Assembly: GCA_963513935.1 (NCBI GenBank)
Contig: OY740777.1
Location: 13,441,092-13,505,091 of the forward strand
Length of the DNA: 64,000 bases
Direction: 5' to 3'
DNA from: Aphrophora alni
Lineage: Eukaryota; Arthropoda; Insecta; Hemiptera; Aphrophoridae
Below, one piece after another: positions 46,131 through 58,600 of this stretch. The translations under genes were made by a program, and so were the position numbers. The notes below the pieces were generated by a model, which made no database searches, was not told the origin of the DNA, and worked only from the letters and a program-made list of their open reading frames with translations. Position 1 is the stretch's first letter, and each line of letters begins with the position of its first letter.

Positions 46131-46161
46131 ATTTTTGTCCTCAACCGACGGGCACTCTACT

Positions 46162-46167
46162 TTTACG
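46162..46167. repeat. 6-bp target-site duplication, right copy
   Basis: TTTACG directly after the palindrome's last base, partner of 35647-35652. The satellite phase resumes here without any shift. Confidence 0.7.
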
Positions 46168-49100
46168 TATCAAACGAGGAGAGAGGCTTAATGTTGATTA
46201 ATTGTTTCTGGGAAGCATTTATGTAAAACAGTAGTCAGATCTTTTACGTATCAAACGAGTAGAGAGGCTTAATGTTGATAAATTGTTTCTGGGAAGCATT
46301 TATGTGAAACAGTAGTCAGATCCTTTACGTATCAAACGAGGAGAGAGGCTTAATGTTGATAAATTGTTTCTGGGAAGCATTTATGTGAAACAGTAGTCAG
46401 ATCCTTTACGTATCAAACGAGGAGAGACGCTTAATGTTGATAAATTGTTTCTGGGAAGAATTTATGTGAAACAGTAGTCAGATCCTTTACGTATCAAACG
46501 AGGAGAGAGGCTTATTGTTGATCAATTGTTTCTGGGAAGCATTTATGTGAAACAGTAGTCAGATCCTTTACGTATCAAACGAGGAGAGAGGCTTAATGTT
46601 GATAAATTGTTTCTGGGAAGCATTTATGTGAAACAGTATTTAAATCTTTTACGTATCAAACGAGGAGAGAGGCTTAGTGTTGATAAATTGTTTCTGGGAA
46701 GCATTTATATGAAACAGTAGTCAGATCTTTTACGTATCAAACGAGGAGAGAGGCTTAATGTTGATAAATTGTTTCTGGGAAGCATTTATGTAAAACAGTA
46801 GTCAGATCTTTTACGTATCAAACGAGGAGAGAGGCTTAATGTTGATAAATTGTTTCTGGGAAGCATTTATGTGAAACAGTAGTCAGATCCTTTACGTATC
46901 AAACGAGGAGAGAGGCTTAATGTTGATAAATTGTTTCTGGGAAACATTTATGTGAAAAAGTAGTCAGATCCTTTACGTATCAAACGAGGAGAGAGGCTTA
47001 ATGTTGATAAATTGTTTCTGGGAAACATTTATGTGAAACAGTAATCAGATCTTTTACGTATCAAACGAGGAGAGAGGCTTAATGTTGATAAATTGTTTCT
47101 GGGAAACATTTATGTGAAACAGTAATCAGATCTTTTACGTATCAAACGAGGAGAGAGGCTTAATGTTGATAAATTGTTTCTGGGAAACATTTATGTGAAA
47201 CAGTAATCAGATCTTTTACGTATCAAACGAGGAGAGAGGCTTAATGTTGATAAATTGTTTCTGGGAAACATTTATGTGAAACAGTAGTCAGATCTTTTAC
47301 GTATCAAACGAGGAGAGAGGCTTAATGTTGATAAATTGTTTCTGGGAAGCATTTATGTGAAACAGTAGTCAGATCCTTTACGTATCAAACGAGTAGAGAG
47401 GCTTAATGTTGATCAATTGTTTCTAGGAAGCATTTATGTGAAACAGTAGTCAGATCGTTTACGTATCAAACGAGGAGAGAGGCTTAATGTTGATCAATTG
47501 TTTCTGGGAAGCATTTATATGAAACAGTAGTCAGATCCTTTACGTATCAAACGAGTAGAGAGGCTTAATGTTGATCAATTGTTTCTGGGAAGCATTTATG
47601 TGAAACAGTAGTCAGATCTTTTACGTATCAAACGAGTAGAGAGGCTTAATGTTGATAAATTGTTTCTGGGAAGCATTTATGTAAAACAGTAGTCAGATCG
47701 TTTACGTATCAAACGAGGAGAGAGGCTTAATGTTGATCAATTGTTTCTGGGAAGCATTTATGTGAAACAGTAGTCAGATCTTTTACGTATCAAACGAGGA
47801 GAGAGGCTTAATGTTGATTAATTGTTTCTGGGAAGCATTTATGTGAAACAGTAGTCAGATCCTTTACGTATCAAACGAGGAGAGAGGCTTAATGTTGATA
47901 AATTGTTTCTGGGAAGCATTTATGTAAAACAGTAGTAAGATCTTTTACGTATCAAACGAGTAGAGAGGCTTAATGTTGATAAATTGTTTCTGGGAAGCAT
48001 TTATGTGAAACAGTAGTCAGATCCTTTACGTATCAAACGAGGAGAGAGGCTTAATGTTGATAAATTGTTTCTGGGAAGCATTTATGTGAAACAGTAGTCA
48101 GATCCTTTACGTATCAAACGAGGAGAGACGCTTAATGTTGATAAATTGTTTCTGGGAAGCATTTATGTGAAACAGTAGTCAGATCCTTTACGTATCAAAC
48201 GAGGAGAGAGGCTTATTGTTGATCAATTGTTTCTGGGAAGCATTTATATGAAACAGTAGTCAGATCTTTTACGTATCAAACGAGGAGAGAGGCTTAATGT
48301 TGATAAATTGTTTCTGGGAAACATTTATGTGAAACAGTAATCAGATCTTTTACGTATCAAACGAGGAGAGAGGCTTAATGTTGATAAATTGTTTCTGGGA
48401 AACATTTATGTGAAACAGTAATCAGATCTTTTACGTATCAAACGAGGAGAGAGGCTTAATGTTGATAAATTGTTTCTGGGAAACATTTATGTGAAACAGT
48501 AATCAGATCTTTTACGTATCAAACGAGGAGAGAGGCTTAATGTTGATAAATTGTTTCTGGGAAACATTTATGTGAAACAGTAGTCAGATCTTTTACGTAT
48601 CAAACGAGGAGAGAGGCTTAATGTTGATAAATTGTTTCTGGGAAGCATTTATGTGAAACAGTAGTCAGATCCTTTACGTATCAAACGAGTAGAGAGGCTT
48701 AATGTTGATCAATTGTTTCTAGGAAGCATTTATGTGAAACAGTAGTCAGATCGTTTACGTATCAAACGAGGAGAGAGGCTTAATGTTGATCAATTGTTTC
48801 TGGGAAGCATTTATATGAAACAGTAGTCAGATCCTTTACGTATCAAACGAGTAGAGAGGCTTAATGTTGATCAATTGTTTCTGGGAAGCATTTATGTGAA
48901 ACAGTAGTCAGATCTTTTACGTATCAAACGAGTAGAGAGGCTTAATGTTAATAAATTGTTTCTGGGAAGCATTTATGTAAAACAGTAGTCAGATCGTTTA
49001 CGTATCAAACGAGGAGAGAGGCTTAATGTTGATCAATTGTTTCTGGGAAGCATTTATGTGAAACAGTAGTCAGATCTTTTACGTATCAAACGAGGAGAGA

Positions 49101-52100
49101 GGCTTAATGTTGATTAATTGTTTCTGGGAAGCATTTATGTGAAACAGTAGTCAGATCCTTTACGTATCAAACGAGGAGAGAGGCTTAATGTTGATAAATT
49201 GTTTCTGGGAAGCATTTATGTAAAACAGTAGTCAGATCTTTTACGTATCAAACGAGTAGAGAGGCTTAATGTTGATAAATTGTTTCTGGGAAGCATTTAT
49301 GTGAAACAGTAGTCAGATCCTTTACGTATCAAACGAGGAGAGAGGCTTAATGTTGATAAATTGTTTCTGGGAAGCATTTATGTGAAACAGTAGTCAGATC
49401 CTTTACGTATCAAACGAGGAGAGACGCTTAATGTTGATAAATTGTTTCTGGGAAGCATTTATGTGAAACAGTAGTCAGATCCTTTACGTATCAAACGAGG
49501 AGAGAGGCTTATTGTTGATCAATTGTTTCTGGGAAGCATTTATATGAAACAGTAGTCAGATCTTTTACGTATCAAACGAGGAGAGAGGCTTAATGTTGAT
49601 AAATTGTTTCTGGGAAGCATTTATATGAAAGAGTAGTCAGATCTTTTACGTATCAAACGAGGAGAGAGGCTTAATGTTGATAAATTGTTTCTGGGAAACA
49701 TTTATGTGAAACAGTAATCAGATCTTTTACGTATCAAACGAGGAGAGAGGCTTAATGTTGATAAATTGTTTCTGGGAGACATTTATGTGAAACAGTAATC
49801 AGATCTTTTACGTATCAAACGAGGAGAGAGGCTTAATGTTGATAAATTGTTTCTGGGAAACATTTATGTGAAACAGTAGTCAGATCTTTTACGTATCAAA
49901 CGAGGAGAGAGGCTTAATGTTGATAAATTGTTTCTGGGAAGCATTTATGTGAAACAGTAGTCAGATCCTTTACGTATCAAACGAGTAGAGAGGCTTAATG
50001 TTGATCAATTGTTTCTGGGAAGCATTTATGTGAAACAGTAGTCAGATCGTTTACGTATCAAACGAGGAGAGAGGCTTAATGTTGATCAATTGTTTCTGGG
50101 AAGCATTTATATGAAACAGTAGTCAGATCCTTTACGTATCAAACGAGTAGAGAGGCTTAATGTTGATCAATTGTTTCTGGGAAGCATTTATGTGAAACAG
50201 TAGTCAGATCTTTTACGTATCAAACGCGTAGAGAGGCTTAATGTTGATAAATTGTTTCTGGGAAGCATTTATGTAAAACAGTAGTCAGATCGTTTACGTA
50301 TCAAACGAGGAGAGAGGCTTAATGTTGATAAATTGTTTCTGGGAAACATTTATGTGAAACAGTAGCCAGATCGTTTACGTATCAAACGAGGAGAGAGGCT
50401 TAATGTTGATCACTTGTTTCTGGGAAGCATTTATATGAAACAGTAGTCAGATCTTTTACGTATCAAACGAGTAGAGAGGCTTAATGTTGATAAATTGTTT
50501 CTGGGAAGCATTTATGTAAAACAGTAGTCAGATCGTTTACGTATCAAACGAGGAGAGAGGCTTAATGTTGATCAATTGTTTCTGGGAAGCATTTATGTGA
50601 AACAGTAGTCAGATCGTTTACGTATCAAACGAGGAGAGAGGCTTAATGTTGATCAATTGTTTCTGGGAAGCATTTATATGAAACAGTAGTCAGATCCTTT
50701 ACGTATCAAACGAGGAGAGAGGCTTAGTGTTGATAAATTGTTTCTGGGAAGCATTTATATGAAACAGTAGTCAGATCTTTTACGTATCAAACAAGGAGAG
50801 AGGCTTAATGTTGATAAATTGTTTCTGGGAAGCATTTATGTAAAACAGTAGTCAGATCTTTTACGTATCAAACGAGGAGAGAGGCTTAATGTTGATAAAT
50901 TGTTTCTGGGAAGCATTTATGTGAAACAGTAGTCAGATCCTTTACGTATCAAACGAGGAGAGAGGCTTAATGTTGATAAATTGTTTCTGGGAAACATTTA
51001 TGTGAAAAAGTAGTCAGATCTTTTACGTATCAAACGAGGAGAGAGGCTTAATGTTGATAAATTGTTTCTGGGAAACATTTATGTGAAACAGTAATCAGAT
51101 CTTTTACGTATCAAACGAGGAGAGAGGCTTAATGTTGATAAATTGTTTCTGGCAAACATTTATGTGAAACAGTAATCAGATCTTTTACGTATCAAACGAG
51201 GAGAGAGGCTTAATGTTGATAAATTGTTTCTGGGAAACATTTATGTGAAACAGTAATCAGATCTTTTACGTATCAAACGAGGAGAGAGGCTTAATGTTGA
51301 TAAATTGTTTCTGGGAAACATTTATGTGAAACAGTAGTCAGATCTTTTACGTATCAAACGAGGAGAGAGGCTTAATGTTGATAAATTGTTTCTGGGAAGC
51401 ATTTATGTGAAACAGTAGTCAGATCCTTTACGTATCAAACGAGTAGAGAGGCTTAATGTTGATCAATTGTTTCTAGGAAGCATTTATGTGAAACAGTAGT
51501 CAGATCGTTTACGTATCAAACGAGGAGAGAGGCTTAATGTTGATCAATTGTTTCTGGGAAGCATTTATATGAAACAGTAGTCAGATCCTTTACGTATCAA
51601 ACGAGTAGAGAGGCTTAATGTTGATCAATTGTTTCTGGGAAGCATTTATGTGAAACAGTAGTCAGATCTTTTACGTATCAAACGAGTAGAGAGGCTTAAT
51701 GTTGATAAATTGTTTCTGGGAAGCATTTATGTAAAACAGTAGTCAGATCGTTTACGTATCAAACGAGGAGAGAGGCTTAATGTTGATCAATTGTTTCTGG
51801 GAAGCATTTATGTGAAACAGTAGTCAGATCTTTTACGTATCAAACGAGGAGAGAGGCTTAATGTTGATTAATTGTTTCTGGGAAGCATTTATGTGAAACA
51901 GTAGTCAGATCCTTTACGTATCAAACGAGGAGAGAGGCTTAATGTTGATAAATTGTTTCTGGGAAGCATTTATGTAAAACAGTAGTCAGATCTTTTACGT
52001 ATCAAACGAGTAGAGAGGCTTAATGTTGATAAATTGTTTCTGGGAAGCATTTATGTGAAACAGTAGTCAGATCCTTTACGTATCAAACGAGGAGAGAGGC

Positions 52101-55100
52101 TTAATGTTGATAAATTGTTTCTGGGAAGCATTTATGTGAAACAGTAGTCAGATCCTTTACGTATCAAACGAGGAGAGACGCTTAATGTTGATAAATTGTT
52201 TCTGGGAAGCATTTATGTGAAACAGTAGTCAGATCCTTTACGTATCAAACGAGGAGAGAGGCTTATTGTTGATCAATTGTTTCTGGGAAGCATTTATATG
52301 AAACAGTAGTCAGATCTTTTACGTATCAAACGAGGAGAGAGGCTTAATGTTGATAAATTGTTTCTGGGAAACATTTATGTGAAACAGTAATCAGATCTTT
52401 TACGTATCAAACGAGGAGAGAGGCTTAATGTTGATAAATTGTTTCTGGGAAACATTTATGTGAAACAGTAATCAGATCTTTTACGTATCAAACGAGGAGA
52501 GAGGCTTAATGTTGATAAATTGTTTCTGGGAAACATTTATGTGAAACAGTAGTCAGATCTTTTACGTATCAAACGAGTATCAAACGAGGAGAGAGGCTTA
52601 TTGTTGATCAATTGTTTCTGGGAAGCATTTATATGAAACAGTAGTCAGATCTTTTACGTATCAAACGAGGAGAGAGGCTTAATGTTGATAAATTGTTTCT
52701 GGGAAACATTTATGTGAAACAGTAATCAGATCTTTTACGTATCAAACGAGGAGAGAGGCTTAATGTTGATAAATTGTTTCTGGGAAACATTTATGTGAAA
52801 CAGTAGTCAGATCTTTTACGTATCAAACGAGTATCAAACGAGAAGAGAGGCTTAATGTTGATAAATTGTTTCTGGGAAGCATTTATGTGAAACAGTAGTC
52901 AGATCCTTTACGTATCAAACGAGTAGAGAGGCTTAATGTTGATCAATTGTTTCTGGGAAGCATTTATGTGAAACAGTAGTCAGATCGTTTACGTATCAAA
53001 CGAGGAGAGAGGCTTAATGTTGATCAATTGTTTCTGGGAAGCATTTATATGAAACAGTAGTCAGATCCTTTACGTATCAAACGAGTAGAGAGGCTTAATG
53101 TTGATCAATTGTTTCTGGGAAGCATTTATGTGAAACAGTAGTCGGATCTTTTACGTATCAAACGCGTAGAGAGGCTTAATGTTGATAAATTGTTTCTGGG
53201 AAGCATATATGTAAAACAGTAGTCAGATCGTTTACGTATCAAACGAGGAGAGAGGCTTAATGTTGATAAATTGTTTCTGGGAAACATTTATGTGAAACAG
53301 TAGCCAGATCGTTTACGTATCAAACGAGGAGAGAGGCTTAATGTTGATCAATTGTTTCTGGGAAGCATTTATATGAAACAGTAGTCAGATCTTTTACGTA
53401 TCAAACGAGTAGAGAGGCTTAATGTTGATAAATTGTTTCTGGGAAGCATTTATGTAAAACAGTAGTCAGATCGTTTACGTATCAAACGAGGAGAGAGGCT
53501 TAATGTTGATCAATTGTTTCTGGGAAGCATTTATGTGAAACAGTAGTCAGATCGTTTACGTATCAAACGAGGAGAGAGGCTTAATGTTGATCAATTGTTT
53601 CTGGGAAGCATTTATATGAAACAGTAGTCAGATCCTTTACGTATCAAACGAGTAGAGAGGCTTAATGTTGATCAATTGTTTCTGGGAAGCATTTATGTGA
53701 AACAGTAGTCAGATCTTTTACGTATCAAACGAGTAGAGAGGCTTAATGTTGATAAATTGTTTCTGGGAAGCATTTATGTAAAACAGTAGTCAGATCGTTT
53801 ACGTATCAAACGAGGAGAGAGGCTTAATGTTGATAAATTGTTTCTGGGAAGCATTTATATGAAACAGTAGTCAGAACTTTTACGTATCAAACGAGGAGAG
53901 AGGCTTTATGTTGATAAATTGTTTCTGGGAAGCATTTATGTAAAACAGTAGTCAGATCCTTTACGTATCAAACGAGTAGAGAGGCTTAATGTTGATCAAT
54001 TGTTTCTGGGAAGCATTTATATGAAACAGTAGTCAGATCCTTTACGTATCAAACGAGGAGAGAGGCTTATTGTTGATCAATTGTTTCTGGGAAGCATTTA
54101 TATGAAACAGTAGTCAGATCTTTTACGTATCAAACGAGGAGAGAGGCTTAATGTTGATAAATTGTTTCTGGGAAACATTTATGTGAAACAGTAATCAGAT
54201 CTTTTACGTATCAAACGAGTAGAGAGGCTTAATGTTGATAAATTGTTTCTGGGAAGCATTTATGTAAAACAGTAGTCAGATCGTTTACGTATCAAACGAG
54301 GAGAGAGGCTTAATGTTGATCAATTGTTTCTGGGAAGCATTTATGTGAAACAGTAGTCAGATCTTTTACGTATCAAACGAGGAGAGAGGCTTAATGTTGA
54401 TAAATTGTTTCTGGGAAGCATTTATGTAAAACAGTAGTCAGATCTTTTACGTATCAAACGAGGAGAGAGGCTTAATGTTGATAAATTGTTTCTGGGAAGC
54501 ATTTATGTGAAACAGTAGTCAGATCCTTTACGTATCAAACGAGGAGAGAGGCTTAATGTTGATAAATTGTTTCTGGGAAACATTTATGTGAAAAAGTAGT
54601 CAGATCTTTTACGTATCAAACGAGGAGAGAGGCTTAATGTTGATAAATTGTTTCTGGGAAACATTTATGTGAAACAGTAATCAGATCTTTTACGTATCAA
54701 ACGAGGAGAGAGGCTTAATGTTGATAAATTGTTTCTGGGAAACATTTATGTGAAACAGTAATCAGATCTTTTACGTATCAAACGAGGAGAGAGGCTTAAT
54801 GTTGATAAATTGTTTCTGGGAAACATTTATGTGAAACAGTAATCAGATCTTTTACGTATCAAACGAGGAGAGAGGCTTAATGTTGATAAATTGTTTCTGG
54901 GAAACATTTATGTGAAACAGTAGTCAGATCTTTTACGTATCAAACGAGGAGAGAGGCTTAATGTTGATAAATTGTTTCTGGGAAGCATTTATGTGAAACA
55001 GTAGTCAGATCCTTTACGTATCAAACGAGTAGAGAGGCTTAATGTTGATCAATTGTTTCTAGGAAGCATTTATGTGAAACAGTAGTCAGATCGTTTACGT

Positions 55101-58100
55101 ATCAAACGAGGAGAGAGGCTTAATGTTGATCAATTGTTTCTGGGAAGCATTTATATGAAACAGTAGTCAGATCCTTTACGTATCAAACGAGTAGAGAGGC
55201 TTAATGTTGATCAATTGTTTCTGGGAAGCATTTATGTGAAACAGTAGTCAGATCTTTTACGTATCAAACGAGTAGAGAGGCTTAATGTTGATAAATTGTT
55301 TCTGGGAAGCATTTATGTAAAACAGTAGTCAGATCGTTTACGTATCAAACGAGGAGAGAGGCTTAATGTTGATCAATTGTTTCTGGGAAGCATTTATGTG
55401 AAACAGTAGTCAGATCTTTTACGTATCAAACGAGGAGAGAGGCTTAATGTTGATTAATAGTTTCTGGGAAGCATTTATGTGAAACAGTAGTCAGATCCTT
55501 TACGTATCAAACGAGGAGAGAGGCTTAATGTTGATAAATTGTTTTTGGGAAGCATTTATGTAAAACAGTAGTCAGATCTTTTACGTATCAAACGAGTAGA
55601 GAGGCTTAATGTTGATAAATTGTTTCTGGGAAGCATTTATGTGAAACAGTAGTCAGATCCTTTACGTATCAAACGAGGAGAGAGGCTTAATGTTGATAAA
55701 TTGTTTCTGGGAAGCATTTATGTGAAACAGTAGTCAGATCCTTTACGTATCAAACGAGGAGAGACGCTTAATGTTGATAAATTGTTTCTGGGAAGCATTT
55801 ATGTGAAACAGTAGTCAGATCCTTTACGTATCAAACGAGGAGAGAGGCTTATTGTTGATCAATTGTTTCTGGGAAGCATTTATATGAAACAGTAGTCAGA
55901 TCTTTTACGTATCAAACGAGGAGAGAGGCTTAATGTTGATAAATTGTTTCTGGGAAGCATTTATATGAAAGAGTAGTCAGATCTTTTACGTATCAAACGA
56001 GGAGAGAGGCTTAATGTTGATAAATTGTTTCTGGGAAACATTTATGTGAAACAGTAATCAGATCTTTTACGTATCAAACGAGGAGAGAGGCTTAATGTTG
56101 ATAAATTGTTTCTGGGAAACATTTATGTGAAACAGTAATCAGATCTTTTACGTATCAAACGAGGAGAGAGGCTTAATGTTGATAAATTGTTTCTGGGAAA
56201 CATTTATGTGAAACAGTAGTCAGATCTTTTACGTATCAAACGAGGAGAGAGGCTTAATGTTGATAAATTGTTTCTGGGAAGCATTTATGTGAAACAGTAG
56301 TCAGATCCTTTACGTATCAAACGAGTAGAGAGGCTTAATGTTGATCAATTGTTTCTGGGAAGCATTTATGTGAAACAGTAGTCAGATCGTTTACGTATCA
56401 AACGAGGAGAGAGGCTTAATGTTGATCAATTGTTTCTGGGAAGCATTTATATGAAACAGTAGTCAGATACTTTACGTATCAAACGAGTAGAGAGGCTTAA
56501 TGTTGATCAATTGTTTCTGGGAAGCATTTATGTGAAACAGTAGTCAGATCTTTTACGTATCAAACGCGTAGAGAGGCTTAATGTTGATAAATTGTTTCTG
56601 GGAAGCATTTATGTAAAACAGTAGTCAGATCGTTTACGTATCAAACGAGGAGAGAGGCTTAATGTTGATAAATTGTTTCTGGGAAACATTTATGTGAAAC
56701 AGTAGCCAGATCGTTTACGTATCAAACGAGGAGAGAGGCTTAATGTTGATCAATTGTTTCTGGGAAGCATTTATATGAAACAGTAGTCAGATCTTTTACG
56801 TATCAAACGAGTAGAGAGGCTTAATGTTGATAAATTGTTTCTGGGAAGCATTTATGTAAAACAGTAGTCAGATCGTTTACGTATCAAACGAGGAGAGAGG
56901 CTTAATGTTGATCAATTGTTTCTGGGAAGCATTTATGTGAAACAGTAGTCAGATCGTTTACGTATCAAACGAGGAGAGAGGCTTAATGTTGATCAATTGT
57001 TTCTGGGAAGCATTTATATGAAACAGTAGTCAGATCCTTTACGTATCAAACGAGTAGAGAGGCTTAATGTTGATCAATTGTTTCTGGGAAGCATTTATGT
57101 GAAACAGTAGTCAGATCTTTTACGTATCAAACGAGTAGAGAAGCTTAATGTTGATAAATTGTTTCTGGGAAGCATTTATGTAAAACAGTAGTCAGATCGT
57201 TTACGTATCAAACGAGGAGAGAGGCTTAATGTTGATAAATTGTTTCTGGGAAGCATTTATATGAAACAGTAGTCAGAACTTTTACGTATCAAACGAGGAG
57301 AGAGGCTTAATGTTGATAAATTGTTTCTGGGAAGCATTTATGTAAAACAGTAGTCAGATCCTTTACGTATCAAACGAGTAGAGAGGCTTAATGTTGATCA
57401 ATTGTTTCTGGGAAGCATTTATATGAAACAGTAGTCAGATCCTTTACGTATCAAACGAGTAGAGAGGCTTAATGTTGATCAATTGTTTCTGGGAAGCATT
57501 TATGTGAAACAGTAGTCAGATCTTTTACGTATCAAACGAGTAGAGAGGCTTAATGTTGATAAATTGTTTCTGGGAAGCATTTATGTAAAACAGTAGTCAG
57601 ATCGTTTACGTATCAAACGAGGAGAGAGGCTTAATGTTGATCAATTGTTTCTGGGAAGCATTTATGTAAAACAGTAGTCAGATCTTTTACGTATCAAACG
57701 AGGTGAGAGGCTTAATGTTGATAAATTGTTTCTGGGAAGCATTTATGTGAAACAGTAGTCAGATCGTTTACGTATCAAACGAGGAGAGAGGCTTAATGTT
57801 GATCAATTGTTTCTGGGAAGCATTTATATGAAACAGTAGTCAGATCCTTTACGTATCAAACGAGTAGAGAGGCTTAATGTTGATCAATTGTTTCTGGGAA
57901 GCATTTATGTGAAACAGTAGTCAGATCTTTTACGTATCAAACGAGTAGAGAGGCTTAATGTTGATAAATTGTTTCTGGGAAGCATTTATGTAAAACAGTA
58001 GTCAGATCGTTTACGTATCAAACGAGGAGAGAGGCTTAATGTTGATCAATTGTTTCTGGGAAGCATTTATGTGAAACAGTAGTCAGATCCTTTACGTATC

Positions 58101-58213
58101 AAACGAGGAGAGACGCTTAATGTTGATAAATTGTTTCTGGGAAACATTTATGTGAAACAGTAGCCAGATCGTTTACGTATCAAACGAGGAGAGAGGCTTA
58201 ATGTTGATAAATT
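46162..58213 (+). repeat. 81-bp satellite array, about 149 units
   Basis: Unit: CAGTAGTCAGATCTTTTACG, TATCAAACGAGGAGAGAGGC, TTAATGTTGATAAATTGTTT, CTGGGAAGCATTTATGTGAA, A. Units differ at a handful of positions (GATCTTTT/CCTTT/CGTTT; GAGG/GAGT; GATAAATT/GATCAATT; GAAGC/GAAAC; ATGTGAAA/ATATGAAA/ATGTAAAA). Marker variants recur at exact multiples of 81 bp, showing higher-order repeats. Two 11-bp duplications (GTATCAAACGA) occur near 52574 and 52828. There are no long ORFs. The array ends at about 58213 in AT-rich DNA. Confidence 0.97.
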
Positions 58214-58600
58214 ATTGCTGTTTGAAATAAACACCTTCCAGGACTAGAATATAATCATGCACAGTAGGACAAGATATTCAAAAACTCGTTACTTTTCACC
58301 TAATTTAAAAAACATCAATGGATTTGTCATAAAAATTACAAAAATAAGTTGTTCTAGTAAATTGTTTTTGAAATGGTTAATTTTAGAGTTATTTCAATAT
58401 AAAAGATTTGAATGGCCGGCATTTTGAAACGAGTTGAGTTGCAGTAATGAAACTAACATAGGCCTACTAATTGAAACTAACAATAGCAAAAATCCTCACA
58501 AATTTAGTTCAATTCTGCAACGTTTTTTTTAACAATTTTTTTTGTAAAAACATATACTGATGGACAGACGGATGTATTAAGGTAGTTGGCTTCTATGTCA
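58214..58600. mobile_element. decayed foldback fragment
   Basis: Directly follows the satellite. It has AGGACAAGATATTCAAAAAC, ATTTGAATGGCCGGCATTTT followed by GAAACGAG (shared-core type) and TGGACAGACGG, a layout seen inside the foldbacks upstream. Ends are not identifiable. Confidence 0.35.

Larger units (their letters stand above)
35653..46161. mobile_element. 10.5-kb giant palindromic insertion
   Basis: Left arm 35653-40892 and right arm 40926-46161 are reverse complements around a 33-bp unpaired spacer. In the blocks I compared, differences were one substitution (T at 35765) and two TA microsatellites each 2 bp longer on the left (near 37891 and 38615). The tips are AGTAGAGTGCCCGTCGG and its complement. 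The 81-bp satellite continues in the same direction and in phase on both sides with a 6-bp duplication, so the unit inserted as one piece. Known Maverick/Polinton elements have 6-bp duplications, AG termini and long inverted repeats. None of their genes are seen here, so this could be a non-autonomous derivative or an unrelated foldback type. Confidence 0.8.

Noticed and set aside
35653..46161. Assembly fold-back artefact as explanation of the palindrome
   Set aside because: Not excluded by sequence alone, but the satellite is in the same orientation and phase on both sides with a 6-bp duplication, and the arms differ at a few sites. Simple fold-back would mirror the flank as well.
46162..58213. 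CRISPR-like array
   Set aside because: Units are contiguous 81-bp direct repeats with no unique spacers, in a eukaryotic context. It is a satellite.
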